DNA from: Egibacteraceae bacterium
Lineage (GTDB): Bacteria > Actinomycetota > Nitriliruptoria > Euzebyales > Egibacteraceae
Direction: 5' to 3'
NCBI GenBank assembly: GCA_035540635.1
Contig: DATLGH010000055.1
Span: 1-32,132 of the forward strand
Length of the DNA: 32,132 nt
The notes below the pieces were generated by a model, which was not told where the DNA came from, made no database searches, and was given only the letters and a program-made list of their open reading frames with translations. Shown in pieces: positions 15,204 through 22,217 of the stretch (position 1 is the stretch's first letter; every line of letters starts with the position of its first letter). The translations under genes were made by a program, and so were the position numbers.

Positions 15204-16204
15204 CGCGTGGCCGGACCGTCGGCGAGAGCGCCCCGCAGCGTGCGCCCGAACGCCCGGCCGGGCCGGGTGTGGTAGGCGTAGAGCGCGCGGCGCAGCGGCT
15301 GGTCCCAGCCGTGGGCGGTCACCGCGCGGCGGGCACGCTGGCGGACACCCTCCACCTCGACGAGCGCCCGCGCCCGCAGCGAGGCCGACAGCGCGATGAC
15401 GATCGTGGACAGCGTGTAGGTGCCGTTCGCCCAGACGTCCTTGTTGCCCCGCGAGCCCTTGCCCATGTAGTAGGCGGCGATGCCACGCTCGACGAGCTCG
15501 GGCATGAGCAGCTGCATGTGCACGTCGCCGACGCTCTCCCTGAAGCCGCGGTCGACGGCGGGCATGTAGCCGACGAAGCGGTCCCCGACCGCGTAGCCGG
15601 TGCGAAAGCTCACCGGCCGGTCCCCGACGCAGAGGGCGCTGACGAGCAGCTCGCGCCCGGCGAAGCGGCGCCAGAGGTCGCGTAGATAGGGCTCGTCGCG
15701 CACGTTCGCATCGTACGCGCGGGTGTAGGCGACCCGCGAGCACAGCAGGCGGAAGAAGTGGTCGAACATCGCGTCCGCCTCGCGCGGCTCCACCCAGCGG
15801 ATGGTGAGCGCGCCGTGCGCGCCGAGCTTGCGGATGTCGTGGCGCAGCCGCTTGCGGCGCTTCGTGCTGAGCGTCGCCCGGCAGTAGGCGTCGGGGTCCG
15901 TCCCGAACCGCGCGAACGCGCACTCGTAGCGCCGGTGGACCCGCGCGCCGGGGTAGGCGCGGGCCGCCTCGCCCGGCATTCCCTCGTCGTCGGCCACGTC
16001 GTGCAGCACCGCCACCGTCGCGCCCCGTGCCGGCGCAACGGGCGGCTGGGCGGGGTCGGGGAACACCCCGGGGAAGTCGCTCCTGCCGGCGGTGCGCAGC
16101 AGCCCGCCGTCGCGCACGAGCGGCACGCCCCACGCCCGCTGCCCGGTGAGCTCGAGACCGCGCTGCCGGCTCCAGTGCTCCGCGAGCGCGTCGGTGGGGA
16201 ACAC
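15200..16204 (-). CDS. GNAT/FemAB-fold transferase (Acetyltransf_6 type)
   Basis: Soluble 334-residue protein resembling the BioF2-like acetyltransferase family (PF13480), which includes CelD-type and FemAB-like aminoacyl or acyl transferases. Supporting features are a basic helix before the core (STKRRKRLRHDIRKL, 114-128), a central SFRTGYAVGDRFVGYMPAVD strand pair, and YMGKGSRGNKDVWANGTY, the K-x-W region typical of these folds. The substrate is unknown. It heads the operon with the two membrane proteins, so its product is probably a membrane-linked molecule. The GTG at 16204 follows GGGGGG by five bases and two short upstream ORFs. Confidence 0.72.
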   Translation of the reverse strand: MFPTDALAEHWSRQRGLELTGQRAWGVPLVRDGGLLRTAGRSDFPGVFPDPAQPPVAPARGATVAVLHDVADDEGMPGEAARAYPGARVHRRYECAFARFGTDPDAYCRATLSTKRRKRLRHDIRKLGAHGALTIRWVEPREADAMFDHFFRLLCSRVAYTRAYDANVRDEPYLRDLWRRFAGRELLVSALCVGDRPVSFRTGYAVGDRFVGYMPAVDRGFRESVGDVHMQLLMPELVERGIAAYYMGKGSRGNKDVWANGTYTLSTIVIALSASLRARALVEVEGVRQRARRAVTAHGWDQPLRRALYAYHTRPGRAFGRTLRGALADGPATR

Positions 16205-16219
16205 GCCAGCCCCCCGGGG

Positions 16220-16246
16220 CTAACGGAGCGGGCGTGCGGCGGTCAC
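16220..16246 (-). CDS. Second mini-ORF upstream of the GNAT operon
   Basis: GTG at 16246 overlaps the TGA of the first mini-ORF (GTGA) and encodes MTAARPLR, ending in TAG 15 bases before the GTG of the transferase. It is part of a translational chain; the peptide is probably not functional by itself. Confidence 0.3.
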   Translation of the reverse strand: MTAARPLR

Positions 16247-16281
16247 CGGTGGAACCGCACGCTGCGCTGCTCGACGGTCAT
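16243..16281 (-). CDS. Leaderless 12-codon mini-ORF upstream of the GNAT operon
   Basis: ATG at 16281 lies seven bases after a TAGCAT box and encodes MTVEQRSVRFHR before TGA. Position and box make it the likely first translated codon of the envelope operon message. Confidence 0.4.
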   Translation of the reverse strand: MTVEQRSVRFHR

Positions 16282-16288
16282 GGGCGTC

Positions 16289-16294
16289 ATGCTA
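16289..16294 (-). promoter_or_regulatory. Putative -10 box TAGCAT for the GNAT operon
   Basis: Minus-strand TAGCAT, seven bases before the ATG of the 12-codon mini-ORF and 27 bases from the divergent TAGGTT box at 16322. Confidence 0.45.
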
Positions 16295-16321
16295 GCGCGC
16301 CCGCTCCGCAGCCCCTGGCGC

Positions 16322-16327
16322 TAGGTT
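16322..16327 (+). promoter_or_regulatory. Putative -10 box TAGGTT for the FAD oxidase gene
   Basis: TAGGTT is eight bases before GTG 16336. The same hexamer precedes the LpdA-like gene. Confidence 0.4.
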
Positions 16328-16335
16328 CGGGTCCC

Positions 16336-16362
16336 GTGACGCCTGCCCGCCCGTCGCCGTGA
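16336..16362 (+). CDS. Leaderless 8-codon mini-ORF overlapping the oxidase start
   Basis: GTG 16336 encodes MTPARPSP and stops at TGA 16360-16362, which overlaps the GTG (16359) and touches the following ATG of the oxidase. It gives the same GTGA junction as at birA and phnD. Confidence 0.4.
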   Translation: MTPARPSP

Positions 16363-17765
16363 TGGACCTGCACGCCCGCCTCGCCGCGGTCGTCGGGGCG
16401 ACGCACGTGCTCGCCGACGCCGGCCTGCGGGCGCCCTACGAGACGGACTGGACGGGGCGGTTCTCCGGAAGGGCCTCGCTCGTCGTACGCCCTGCGAACA
16501 CCCGGGAGGTTGCCGGGGTCATCCGCGCGTGCGCCGACGCGGGTGTGGCGGTCGTGCCGCAGGGCGGCAACACCGGTCTGGTCGGCGGCGGCGTGCCCCG
16601 CGGCGGCGAGGTCGTCGTGAGCCTCGCCCGGCTCACCGCCCTCGAACCCGTCGATGCCGCGGCGCGCGCGGTCGTGGCCGGTGCGGGGGCGACCCTCGCC
16701 CGCCTGCAGGCGCACGCCGCGGAGGCGGACCTCGCCTTCCCCGTCGACCTGGCCGCCCGCGAGACCGCCACGGTCGGTGGCCTCGTCGCCACCAACGCCG
16801 GCGGCGTGCACGTCCTGCGCTACGGCGCGATGCGCGCGCAGGTGCTCGGGGTCGAGGCGGTCCTCGCCGACGGCCGGGTCCTGTCGCACCTGTCGGGGCT
16901 CGCCAAGGACAACACCGGCTACCACCTGCCGAGCCTGCTCACCGGCAGCGAAGGCACACTCGCCGTGATCACCCGCGCCTGCCTGCGCCTCGTGCCGGCC
17001 CTGCCCGCGCGGGTGACCGCGCTGCTCGGCCTGGCGTCGACCGCCGACGCGCTCACGGTGCTCGCCCGCCTGCGCGCCGACCTGCCCTCGCTCGAGGCGG
17101 CGGAGATCTGCTACGCCGACGGCATCGCGCTCGTCGCCGCCCACACCGGCCTCGCCCTGCCGCTGCGAGGCCACCACCCCTGCTACCTCCTCGTCGAGTG
17201 CGCGGCGCCGCGGGACCCCACCGACGCGCTCGCCGAGGCGCTCGCGCACGCTCCCGAGGTCGCCGACGCCGCCGTCGCAACCGACCGGGCCGGGCGCGCC
17301 GGCCTGTGGGCGTTTCGCGAGCGCCACACCGAGGCCGTCGCCGCGCTGGGCGTCGGCGTGAAGCTCGACGTCACGCTCCGCCCGGGCGCGGTCGCGGCGT
17401 TCGAGGAGGCGGTGCGCCGGCAGGTCGCCGGCGTCGCACCCGGCGCCCGGACCCTCGTGTGGGGGCACCTCGGCGACGGCAACCTCCACGTCACCGTCGT
17501 GGGGCCCGAGCCGGGTGACGAGGCGGTCGAGGACGCCGTTCTCGGCCTCGTCGCGGAGGCGGGCGGGTCGATCAGCGCCGAGCACGGCATCGGTGTGGCG
17601 AAGACCCGCTGGTTGCCCCGCACGCGCAGCGCGGTCGACCTTGCGGTCATGCGGGCCGTGAAGCAGGCGTTGGACCCCGCGGGGCTGCTCAACCCCGGCG
17701 TGCTCTTCGCGCGCGTGCCCTCCACCACAGGCGAGGGGCTCCCCGCGGCGGGCGACGTGGAGTAA
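16359..17765 (+). CDS. FAD-linked oxidase (D-2-hydroxyacid dehydrogenase, GlcD-like)
   Basis: Flavoprotein of the PCMH/vanillyl-alcohol-oxidase fold, 468 residues. The FAD pyrophosphate loop is PQGGNTGLVGGG (67-78), the second FAD segment is FPVDLAARETATVGGLVATNAGG, and the C-terminal substrate domain ends with GHLGDGNLHV and SAEHGIGVAKTRWL (407-420). This set is typical of D-lactate, glycolate and D-2-hydroxyglutarate dehydrogenases; the substrate is not fixed by these motifs. It starts with GTG-ATG at 16359, overlapped by the stop of an 8-codon mini-ORF. The stop codon TAA is part of the proposed promoter of the phn operon, so its relation to that operon is unclear. Confidence 0.88.
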   Translation: MMDLHARLAAVVGATHVLADAGLRAPYETDWTGRFSGRASLVVRPANTREVAGVIRACADAGVAVVPQGGNTGLVGGGVPRGGEVVVSLARLTALEPVDAAARAVVAGAGATLARLQAHAAEADLAFPVDLAARETATVGGLVATNAGGVHVLRYGAMRAQVLGVEAVLADGRVLSHLSGLAKDNTGYHLPSLLTGSEGTLAVITRACLRLVPALPARVTALLGLASTADALTVLARLRADLPSLEAAEICYADGIALVAAHTGLALPLRGHHPCYLLVECAAPRDPTDALAEALAHAPEVADAAVATDRAGRAGLWAFRERHTEAVAALGVGVKLDVTLRPGAVAAFEEAVRRQVAGVAPGARTLVWGHLGDGNLHVTVVGPEPGDEAVEDAVLGLVAEAGGSISAEHGIGVAKTRWLPRTRSAVDLAVMRAVKQALDPAGLLNPGVLFARVPSTTGEGLPAAGDVE

Positions 17766-17768
17766 GGT
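17763..17768 (+). promoter_or_regulatory. Putative -10 box TAAGGT for the phn-like operon
   Basis: TAAGGT uses the TAA stop of the oxidase gene and is seven bases before GTG 17776. The identical hexamer stands before the birA mini-ORF. Confidence 0.4.
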
Positions 17769-17775
17769 TGCTGAC

Positions 17776-17835
17776 GTGACCGGTCGGGTTGTCGGCAGCG
17801 GCCTTCCGCGCTACCTCGCGGGAGGTTGGCCGTGA
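17776..17835 (+). CDS. Leaderless 19-codon mini-ORF, first of the phn leader
   Basis: GTG 17776 encodes MTGRVVGSGLPRYLAGGWP; its TGA (17833-17835) overlaps the GTG of the next leader ORF at 17832. The start resembles the next ORF (MTRVVGPGQG). Confidence 0.35.
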   Translation: MTGRVVGSGLPRYLAGGWP

Positions 17836-18065
17836 CGCGCGTCGTCGGCCCTGGTCAGGGCCCGGGCGCCGCAGGACCGCCCCCGGCGGCTGCGGACGCG
17901 CTGACCCCCGACCGCCCGGTCGATTCCCTCCTCCCCTCGCCGTTCCGCCCCTTTGCCCGGGCGCGGGCCTTCGGCGTGCGCACGGTCAAGGAGTCCGCTA
18001 TGCCACCGCATCACTCGTCCACTTCCCGCGGCGGGAACGAGCCCGCCATTCGGGGTCGCGCGTGA
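17832..18065 (+). CDS. 77-residue leader ORF coupled to phnD
   Basis: GTG 17832 follows GGGAGG by six bases, a good ribosome site. The product is Pro/Ala-rich at first and basic later, without a recognisable domain; 64 of 77 codons end in G or C. The TGA overlaps the GTG of phnD (GTGA). An internal ATG at 18000 with AAGGAG upstream would give a 21-residue version with the same stop. Either way, ribosomes ending here would be placed on the phnD start. It could be a true small protein or only a regulatory leader. Confidence 0.4.
   Translation: MTRVVGPGQGPGAAGPPPAAADALTPDRPVDSLLPSPFRPFARARAFGVRTVKESAMPPHHSSTSRGGNEPAIRGRA
17847..17862. promoter_or_regulatory. 16-bp interrupted palindrome, copy 1
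   Basis: GGCCCTGGTCAGGGCC: 7-bp arms around GT. An identical copy is at 18077-18092, 230 bases downstream. In both copies GTGACG precedes it at the same distance. Confidence 0.45.
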
Positions 18066-19039
18066 CGGCGTACCACGGCCCTGGTCAGGGCCGGCCGACC
18101 CCGCGGCGCAGGGACCTGCGGCCCGGCGCCCTCCTCGTCCTCGCGCTCGCCGTCCTGCTCGCCGCCTGCGGCCAGGAGCCGCCGCCCGAGGGCGCCCCGA
18201 GCGCCGAGGCGACCGAAGGGGTGCCCGACCCGCTCGCTGTCGGGCTGATCCCGAACGTCGCGCCCGACGAGCAGCGTGCGCGCTACCGCCCGCTCGAGGA
18301 GTACCTCGAGGGCGCCCTCGGCGTGGAGGTGGAGCTCTTCGTCGCCTCCGACTACGCAGGGGTGGTCGCGGCCATGGCCGCCGACCGCCTCGACCTCGCC
18401 TACCTCGGCGGCGTCACGTACGTCCAGGCCGAGCAGCAGGTCGACGTCACCCCGCTCGTCACCGAGGTCGACCGGGAGACGGGCGCCCGCGAGTACGTCT
18501 CGGTCATCGTCGTCCGCGACGACGCGCCGTTCACCGGCCTCGACGACGTGCTCGCGGCGGGTGGTCGCTTCGCCATGGGCGACGTCGCGTCGACGTCGGG
18601 CAGCCTGTACCCGCGGATCATGCTCATCGACGCCGGCGCGCGGTGCGACGCCCGCCGGCTGACCGTCTGCCCGCCCCTCGCCTCCGTCGACTTCACCGGC
18701 GGCCATGACGCCGCGGCCCAGGCCGTCCTCGCCGGCCACGCCGACGCGGCCGGCGTGGAGCGGCGCATCCTCAACCGCCTCGTCCGCGACGGCGCGGTTC
18801 CCGAGGGGGCGCTGCGCGTCGTCGCCGAGCACCCGGTCATGGGCTACCCGTGGGTGGCGCGGACCGCGCTGGGCCGCGCGGCGCACGAGGCGATCACCGA
18901 CGCCTTCCTCGCCATCGACGACCCGGCGCTGCTCGACCTGCTCCGCGCCGGGTCCTACGAGACGGTGACCGCCGCGGACTACGACGAGATCCGCCGGCGC
19001 ACCGCCGAGCTCGGGCTGCTGGAGCGGGCAGACCGGTGA
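18062..19039 (+). CDS. phnD: PhnD-family substrate-binding lipoprotein
   Basis: Exported binding protein of a phosphonate-type ABC importer, 325 residues. The signal peptide ends VLLAAC (Cys36). The mature part shows VGLIPNVAPDEQ, the A-Y-L-G-G-V segment, the phosphonate-family STSG anion loop (GDVASTSGSLYP) and FTGGHDAAAQAVLAGHADAAGVE. Two extra cysteines (CDARRLTVC) may form a disulfide. PhnD relatives bind phosphonates, phosphite or hypophosphite, but the anion pocket was not modelled. The kinase downstream suggests a polyol or sugar (phosphate) instead. The GTG at 18062 overlaps the leader ORF stop. The second 16-bp palindrome lies inside codons 6-11. Confidence 0.85.
   Translation: MTAYHGPGQGRPTPRRRDLRPGALLVLALAVLLAACGQEPPPEGAPSAEATEGVPDPLAVGLIPNVAPDEQRARYRPLEEYLEGALGVEVELFVASDYAGVVAAMAADRLDLAYLGGVTYVQAEQQVDVTPLVTEVDRETGAREYVSVIVVRDDAPFTGLDDVLAAGGRFAMGDVASTSGSLYPRIMLIDAGARCDARRLTVCPPLASVDFTGGHDAAAQAVLAGHADAAGVERRILNRLVRDGAVPEGALRVVAEHPVMGYPWVARTALGRAAHEAITDAFLAIDDPALLDLLRAGSYETVTAADYDEIRRRTAELGLLERADR
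18077..18092. promoter_or_regulatory. 16-bp interrupted palindrome, copy 2 (inside phnD)
   Basis: Second exact copy of GGCCCTGGTCAGGGCC, in the first codons of phnD, encoding G-P-G-Q-G as does copy 1 in the leader ORF. See copy 1. Confidence 0.45.
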
Positions 19040-19767
19040 TACGTGTCGAGGGTCTCAGCGTGGACTTCCCCGCTCGGGGCATCCGGGCGGTCGACGGTGT
19101 CGACCTCGAGGTCCGCGCCGGGGAGCAGGTCGTGCTGCTCGGCCGCTCCGGCGCCGGAAAGACGACGTTGCTGCGGGCACTGCTCGGGGGGGTGCCCGCC
19201 GCCACCGGCAGCGTGCGCATCGGCGGGCGCAACCCGTGGGGCTCGCCGGCCGAGGTGCGTGCCCTGCGCCGCTCGACCGGGGTGATCCGCCAGGGCAACG
19301 ACCTCGTGCTCGGCGTCAGCGCCCGGTTGAACGCCCTCATGGGCACCGCCTCGCAGTGGCGGCTGCGCGACTGGGTGACCGCGCTGCGCGGGCGCGTGCC
19401 GGCGGCGTACGCCGAGCGCCTCGCCGCCCTCGCCGACCACCACGGGATCGCCGACGCCCTCGACGCCCGCGTCCACGAGCTGTCCGGTGGCCAGCGCCAG
19501 CGCGTCGCCCTGTGCCGGGCGCTGCTGCCGGGGCCGACCCTCCTCCTCGCGGACGAGCCGACGAGCGGCCTCGACCCCGCCGCCGCGCAGACGGTTGTCG
19601 CGGCGCTGCGCGCCACCGAGGGTGTGACGCTCGTCGTCGCGACGCACGACCTCGGCGTCGCCCGGGCGTTCCCCCGCACCGTCGCGCTGCGTGAGGGCGC
19701 GGTCGTCTACGACGGGCCGGACTTCGACGCGCGCATCGCCGAGCGCGTCTACGGGGTGCCGGCGTGA
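19036..19767 (+). CDS. phnC: PhnC-family ABC transporter ATPase
   Basis: Cytoplasmic ATPase of the importer, 243 residues. Walker A is GRSGAGKTT (36-44), the Q-loop lies in GVIRQGNDLV, the signature is LSGGQRQ (149-155), Walker B is LLLADEPTSGLD (Asp173), and the switch His is in VVATHDLG. The GVIRQ and RALLPGP segments match the PhnC group. The GTG start overlaps the phnD stop (GTGA) and the stop overlaps the permease start in the same way. Confidence 0.92.
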   Translation: MIRVEGLSVDFPARGIRAVDGVDLEVRAGEQVVLLGRSGAGKTTLLRALLGGVPAATGSVRIGGRNPWGSPAEVRALRRSTGVIRQGNDLVLGVSARLNALMGTASQWRLRDWVTALRGRVPAAYAERLAALADHHGIADALDARVHELSGGQRQRVALCRALLPGPTLLLADEPTSGLDPAAAQTVVAALRATEGVTLVVATHDLGVARAFPRTVALREGAVVYDGPDFDARIAERVYGVPA

Positions 19768-20606
19768 CGGCCCCCGAGACGGTCCTGCCGCAGGGGCCTC
19801 CGCCACCGGTTCCGCGACGCCCACCCCCGCCGGCCGGCGGGCGCGTCGCCAGGTGGGGCGGCGCCAGCCTCGTCGTCCTCGTCGTCGCCTGGTCCGTCGC
19901 CGGCACCGACATCGGCCTCGGGTCGCTGCTCGAGGGGCGCCAGGCCGGCCTGCGGATGCTGCGGTCCTTCCTCACCCCCGACCTGTCCGGCGAGTTCCTC
20001 GCCGTCGTCGCGTCCGCCGCGGTGGAGACGGTGCAGATCTCCGTCTCCGCCCTTCTGCTGTGCGTGCTGCTCGGGCTGCCCCTCGCCGCCCTCATCGCCG
20101 GCAACGTGCGGGCGCCCCGGCCGGTGGCCGCCACCGCCCGCGTCGTCGCCGCCGGCCTGCGGGGCATCCCCGAGCTGCTGTGGGCCCTGCTGTTCGTGGC
20201 CACCGTAGGCCCGGGTCCGGCCGCGGGTGTCTACGCGATCGCCCTGCACGGCGCCGGGCTGCTCGCCAAGCTCTGCAGCGAGCAGCTCGAGGCGGTCGAC
20301 CCGGCACCCGTCGAGGCGCTGCGCCTGACCGGCGCGTCGCGGTCGGCGACCGCGCTGCTCGCGACCGTGCCGCAGGCCCGCAGCGGCATCGCGTCGCTCG
20401 TGCTCTACCAGTGGGAGTGCAACATCCGTGCGGCCACCATCGTCGGGCTCGTGAGCGCCGGCGGGATCGGCCAGGACCTCGTGATCTCCCTGAAGCTGTT
20501 CCGCTACTCAGAGGCGGGCACCCTCGTCCTCGCGATCGTGGCGATCATCCTCGCCGTCGACTTCTTCTCGCGCCTCGTCCGTCGCCGTCTCGGCGCGGCG
20601 TCCTGA
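19764..20606 (+). CDS. phnE: PhnE-family ABC transporter permease
   Basis: Membrane permease of 280 residues, one copy, presumably a homodimer. A Pro-rich cytoplasmic start is followed by about six membrane segments. The EAA-type coupling helix is visible as EQLEAVDPAPVEALRLTGASRSATALLATVPQ, and the start of the permease core as FLAVVASAAVETVQISVSALLLCVLLG. The GTG overlaps the phnC stop (GTGA). It ends 35 bases before the FGGY kinase on the same strand. Confidence 0.9.
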   Translation: MTAPETVLPQGPPPPVPRRPPPPAGGRVARWGGASLVVLVVAWSVAGTDIGLGSLLEGRQAGLRMLRSFLTPDLSGEFLAVVASAAVETVQISVSALLLCVLLGLPLAALIAGNVRAPRPVAATARVVAAGLRGIPELLWALLFVATVGPGPAAGVYAIALHGAGLLAKLCSEQLEAVDPAPVEALRLTGASRSATALLATVPQARSGIASLVLYQWECNIRAATIVGLVSAGGIGQDLVISLKLFRYSEAGTLVLAIVAIILAVDFFSRLVRRRLGAAS

Positions 20607-20641
20607 GGGCTGCGCAGTCGGGCCCATGGCACGATGCGGCC

Positions 20642-22132
20642 ATGCCCGGGGAACCTCTGCTCGCCGGCGTCGACGTCGGCACGACGAGGGTGAAGGCCGC
20701 CCTCTACGACACGCGCGGCCGGGCGGTCGCCTCAGCGGCGGTTCCCACGCCGACCCGCCCGCTCGGTCCCGGCCGCGCGGAGCACGACGCCGAGGCGCTG
20801 TGGGACGCCGCGGTCGCGGCGCTGCGGCAGGCGCTCGACGACGTCGCGGACCCGGGGCGCATCGCAAGCGTCGCGGTGGCGAGCATGGCCGAGGCGGGCG
20901 TCCCCCTCGACGCGTCGGGTGAGCCGACCGCGCCGGTGATCGCCTGGTTCGACCGGCGGGCGGAACCGCAGGCCCGCCGGCTCGCCGAGGCGATCGGCGC
21001 CGTGCGTCTGCGCACCCTCACCGGCGTTCCGCCCCAGCCGATCTACGGCGTCTGCAAGCTCGCGTGGCTGGCCGACCACAGACCCGACGCCTTCGCGCGC
21101 GCCCGTGTGTGGCTCAACATCGCCGACTACATCGCCTACCGCCTGTCCGGCGTGCACGCCACGGACCTGTCCCTCGCGACCCGGACCGGCGCGCTCGACC
21201 TGCGGGCGCGCGCCTGGTCGCGCGAGGTGCTCGCCGCCGCGGGCGTGCCCCGGCCGCTGCTCGCGCCGCTCGTGGCGAGCGGCACCGCCCTCGGCGGCGT
21301 GACGCGCGAGGCGGCCAGGGTGACGGGTCTTGCGGAGCACACCGTCGTCGGCGCGGGAGGCCACGACCACATCTGCGGTGCGCTCGCGGCGGGGGTCGTC
21401 GACCCGGGGCGCGCGCTCGACTCGATCGGCACCGCCGAGTCCGTGCTCGTGCCGCTCACCGCACCGCTGCCGACCGGCGAGGACGCGCCCCGCTACTCGC
21501 AGGGCGTGCACGTGGCCGCGGGCCGCTGGTACGCGTCCACCGGCGTCCACGCCGGCGGTGCGAGCATCGACTGGGTGACCGGGCTCGTCGCCGGCCGCGC
21601 CGACCGCGCCGGGCTGCTCGCCGAGGCCGCCACCGTGCCGATCGGGGCCCACGGCGTCGTCTTCGCCCCCCACGTCCACCTGCCCGGCGTGACCGACGGC
21701 GCCCAGGGCGCCCTCGCGGGGCTGACCCCGGACACGAGCGGGCCGGTCATCGTGCGGGCGGTGCTCGAGGGCCTCGCCGTGGCCGCCTGCGACGTCCTCC
21801 ACCGGCTCGTCGCGCAGGCGGCGCACCCTGCCGCGCCCGAGGTGCGGGTCATCGGCGGGGGCGCCCGCAACGCCCTGCTGCTCGCCATCAAGGCGGCCGT
21901 GGGGGGCCGGTCGCTGCGCCGGCCCGACCTCACGGAGGCGACCGCCCTCGGCGCGGCGCTGCTCGGCGGTGTAGCCGCGGGGGTGTTCAACGACACGCAC
22001 GCGGCAGCGGCCGCGGTCGCGGCCGACCTCGACGAGGTCACCCCCGCCGACGAGGACGTGGCCGCCTACGCCGCGGTGGCCGCGCGTGTCCGCGCGCTCT
22101 CCTGCCTGCAGCGTGCCGCCCCTGGCAGGTGA
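20642..22132 (+). CDS. FGGY-family carbohydrate kinase
   Basis: ATP-dependent sugar or polyol kinase of the xylulokinase/gluconokinase superfamily, 496 residues. The N-terminal phosphate loop is GVDVGTTRVKAALYD (Asp11), and the catalytic base Asp242 lies in VVGAGGHDHICGALAAG. The C-terminal ATP region is RVIGGGARNALLLAIKAAVGG, followed by E-A-T-A-L-G-A-A-L-L-G. The GGHDH at the active site is less usual than GGGDN. The position right after a PhnDCE importer suggests that it phosphorylates the imported compound or a derivative. The ATG at 20642 lacks a ribosome site; CACGAT six bases upstream could be a weak leaderless box. Confidence 0.88.
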   Translation: MPGEPLLAGVDVGTTRVKAALYDTRGRAVASAAVPTPTRPLGPGRAEHDAEALWDAAVAALRQALDDVADPGRIASVAVASMAEAGVPLDASGEPTAPVIAWFDRRAEPQARRLAEAIGAVRLRTLTGVPPQPIYGVCKLAWLADHRPDAFARARVWLNIADYIAYRLSGVHATDLSLATRTGALDLRARAWSREVLAAAGVPRPLLAPLVASGTALGGVTREAARVTGLAEHTVVGAGGHDHICGALAAGVVDPGRALDSIGTAESVLVPLTAPLPTGEDAPRYSQGVHVAAGRWYASTGVHAGGASIDWVTGLVAGRADRAGLLAEAATVPIGAHGVVFAPHVHLPGVTDGAQGALAGLTPDTSGPVIVRAVLEGLAVAACDVLHRLVAQAAHPAAPEVRVIGGGARNALLLAIKAAVGGRSLRRPDLTEATALGAALLGGVAAGVFNDTHAAAAAVAADLDEVTPADEDVAAYAAVAARVRALSCLQRAAPGR

Positions 22133-22204
22133 ATCCCGCCACGCCGCGCGGCGGTCGACGCGCAGCGCCGAAGAACCCGGGGCACCCGCTGGCGAACACC
22201 TTCG

Positions 22205-22210
22205 TTAGAG
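22205..22210 (+). promoter_or_regulatory. Putative -10 box TTAGAG before DUF1028 gene
   Basis: TTAGAG is followed by seven bases and then ATC at 22218, where family alignment places the first codon. Confidence 0.35.
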
Positions 22211-22217
22211 TGTCGGC

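Noticed and set aside
17766-18061. Riboswitch (cobalamin, SAM-IV or similar) ahead of phnD
   Set aside because: None of the conserved cores I know was found; the region is better explained by coupled leader ORFs and palindromes.
18062-22132. Phosphonate degradation operon
   Set aside because: Only importer homologues are present; no phnGHIJKLM, phnX/W or phosphite dehydrogenase, and the next gene is a sugar kinase.
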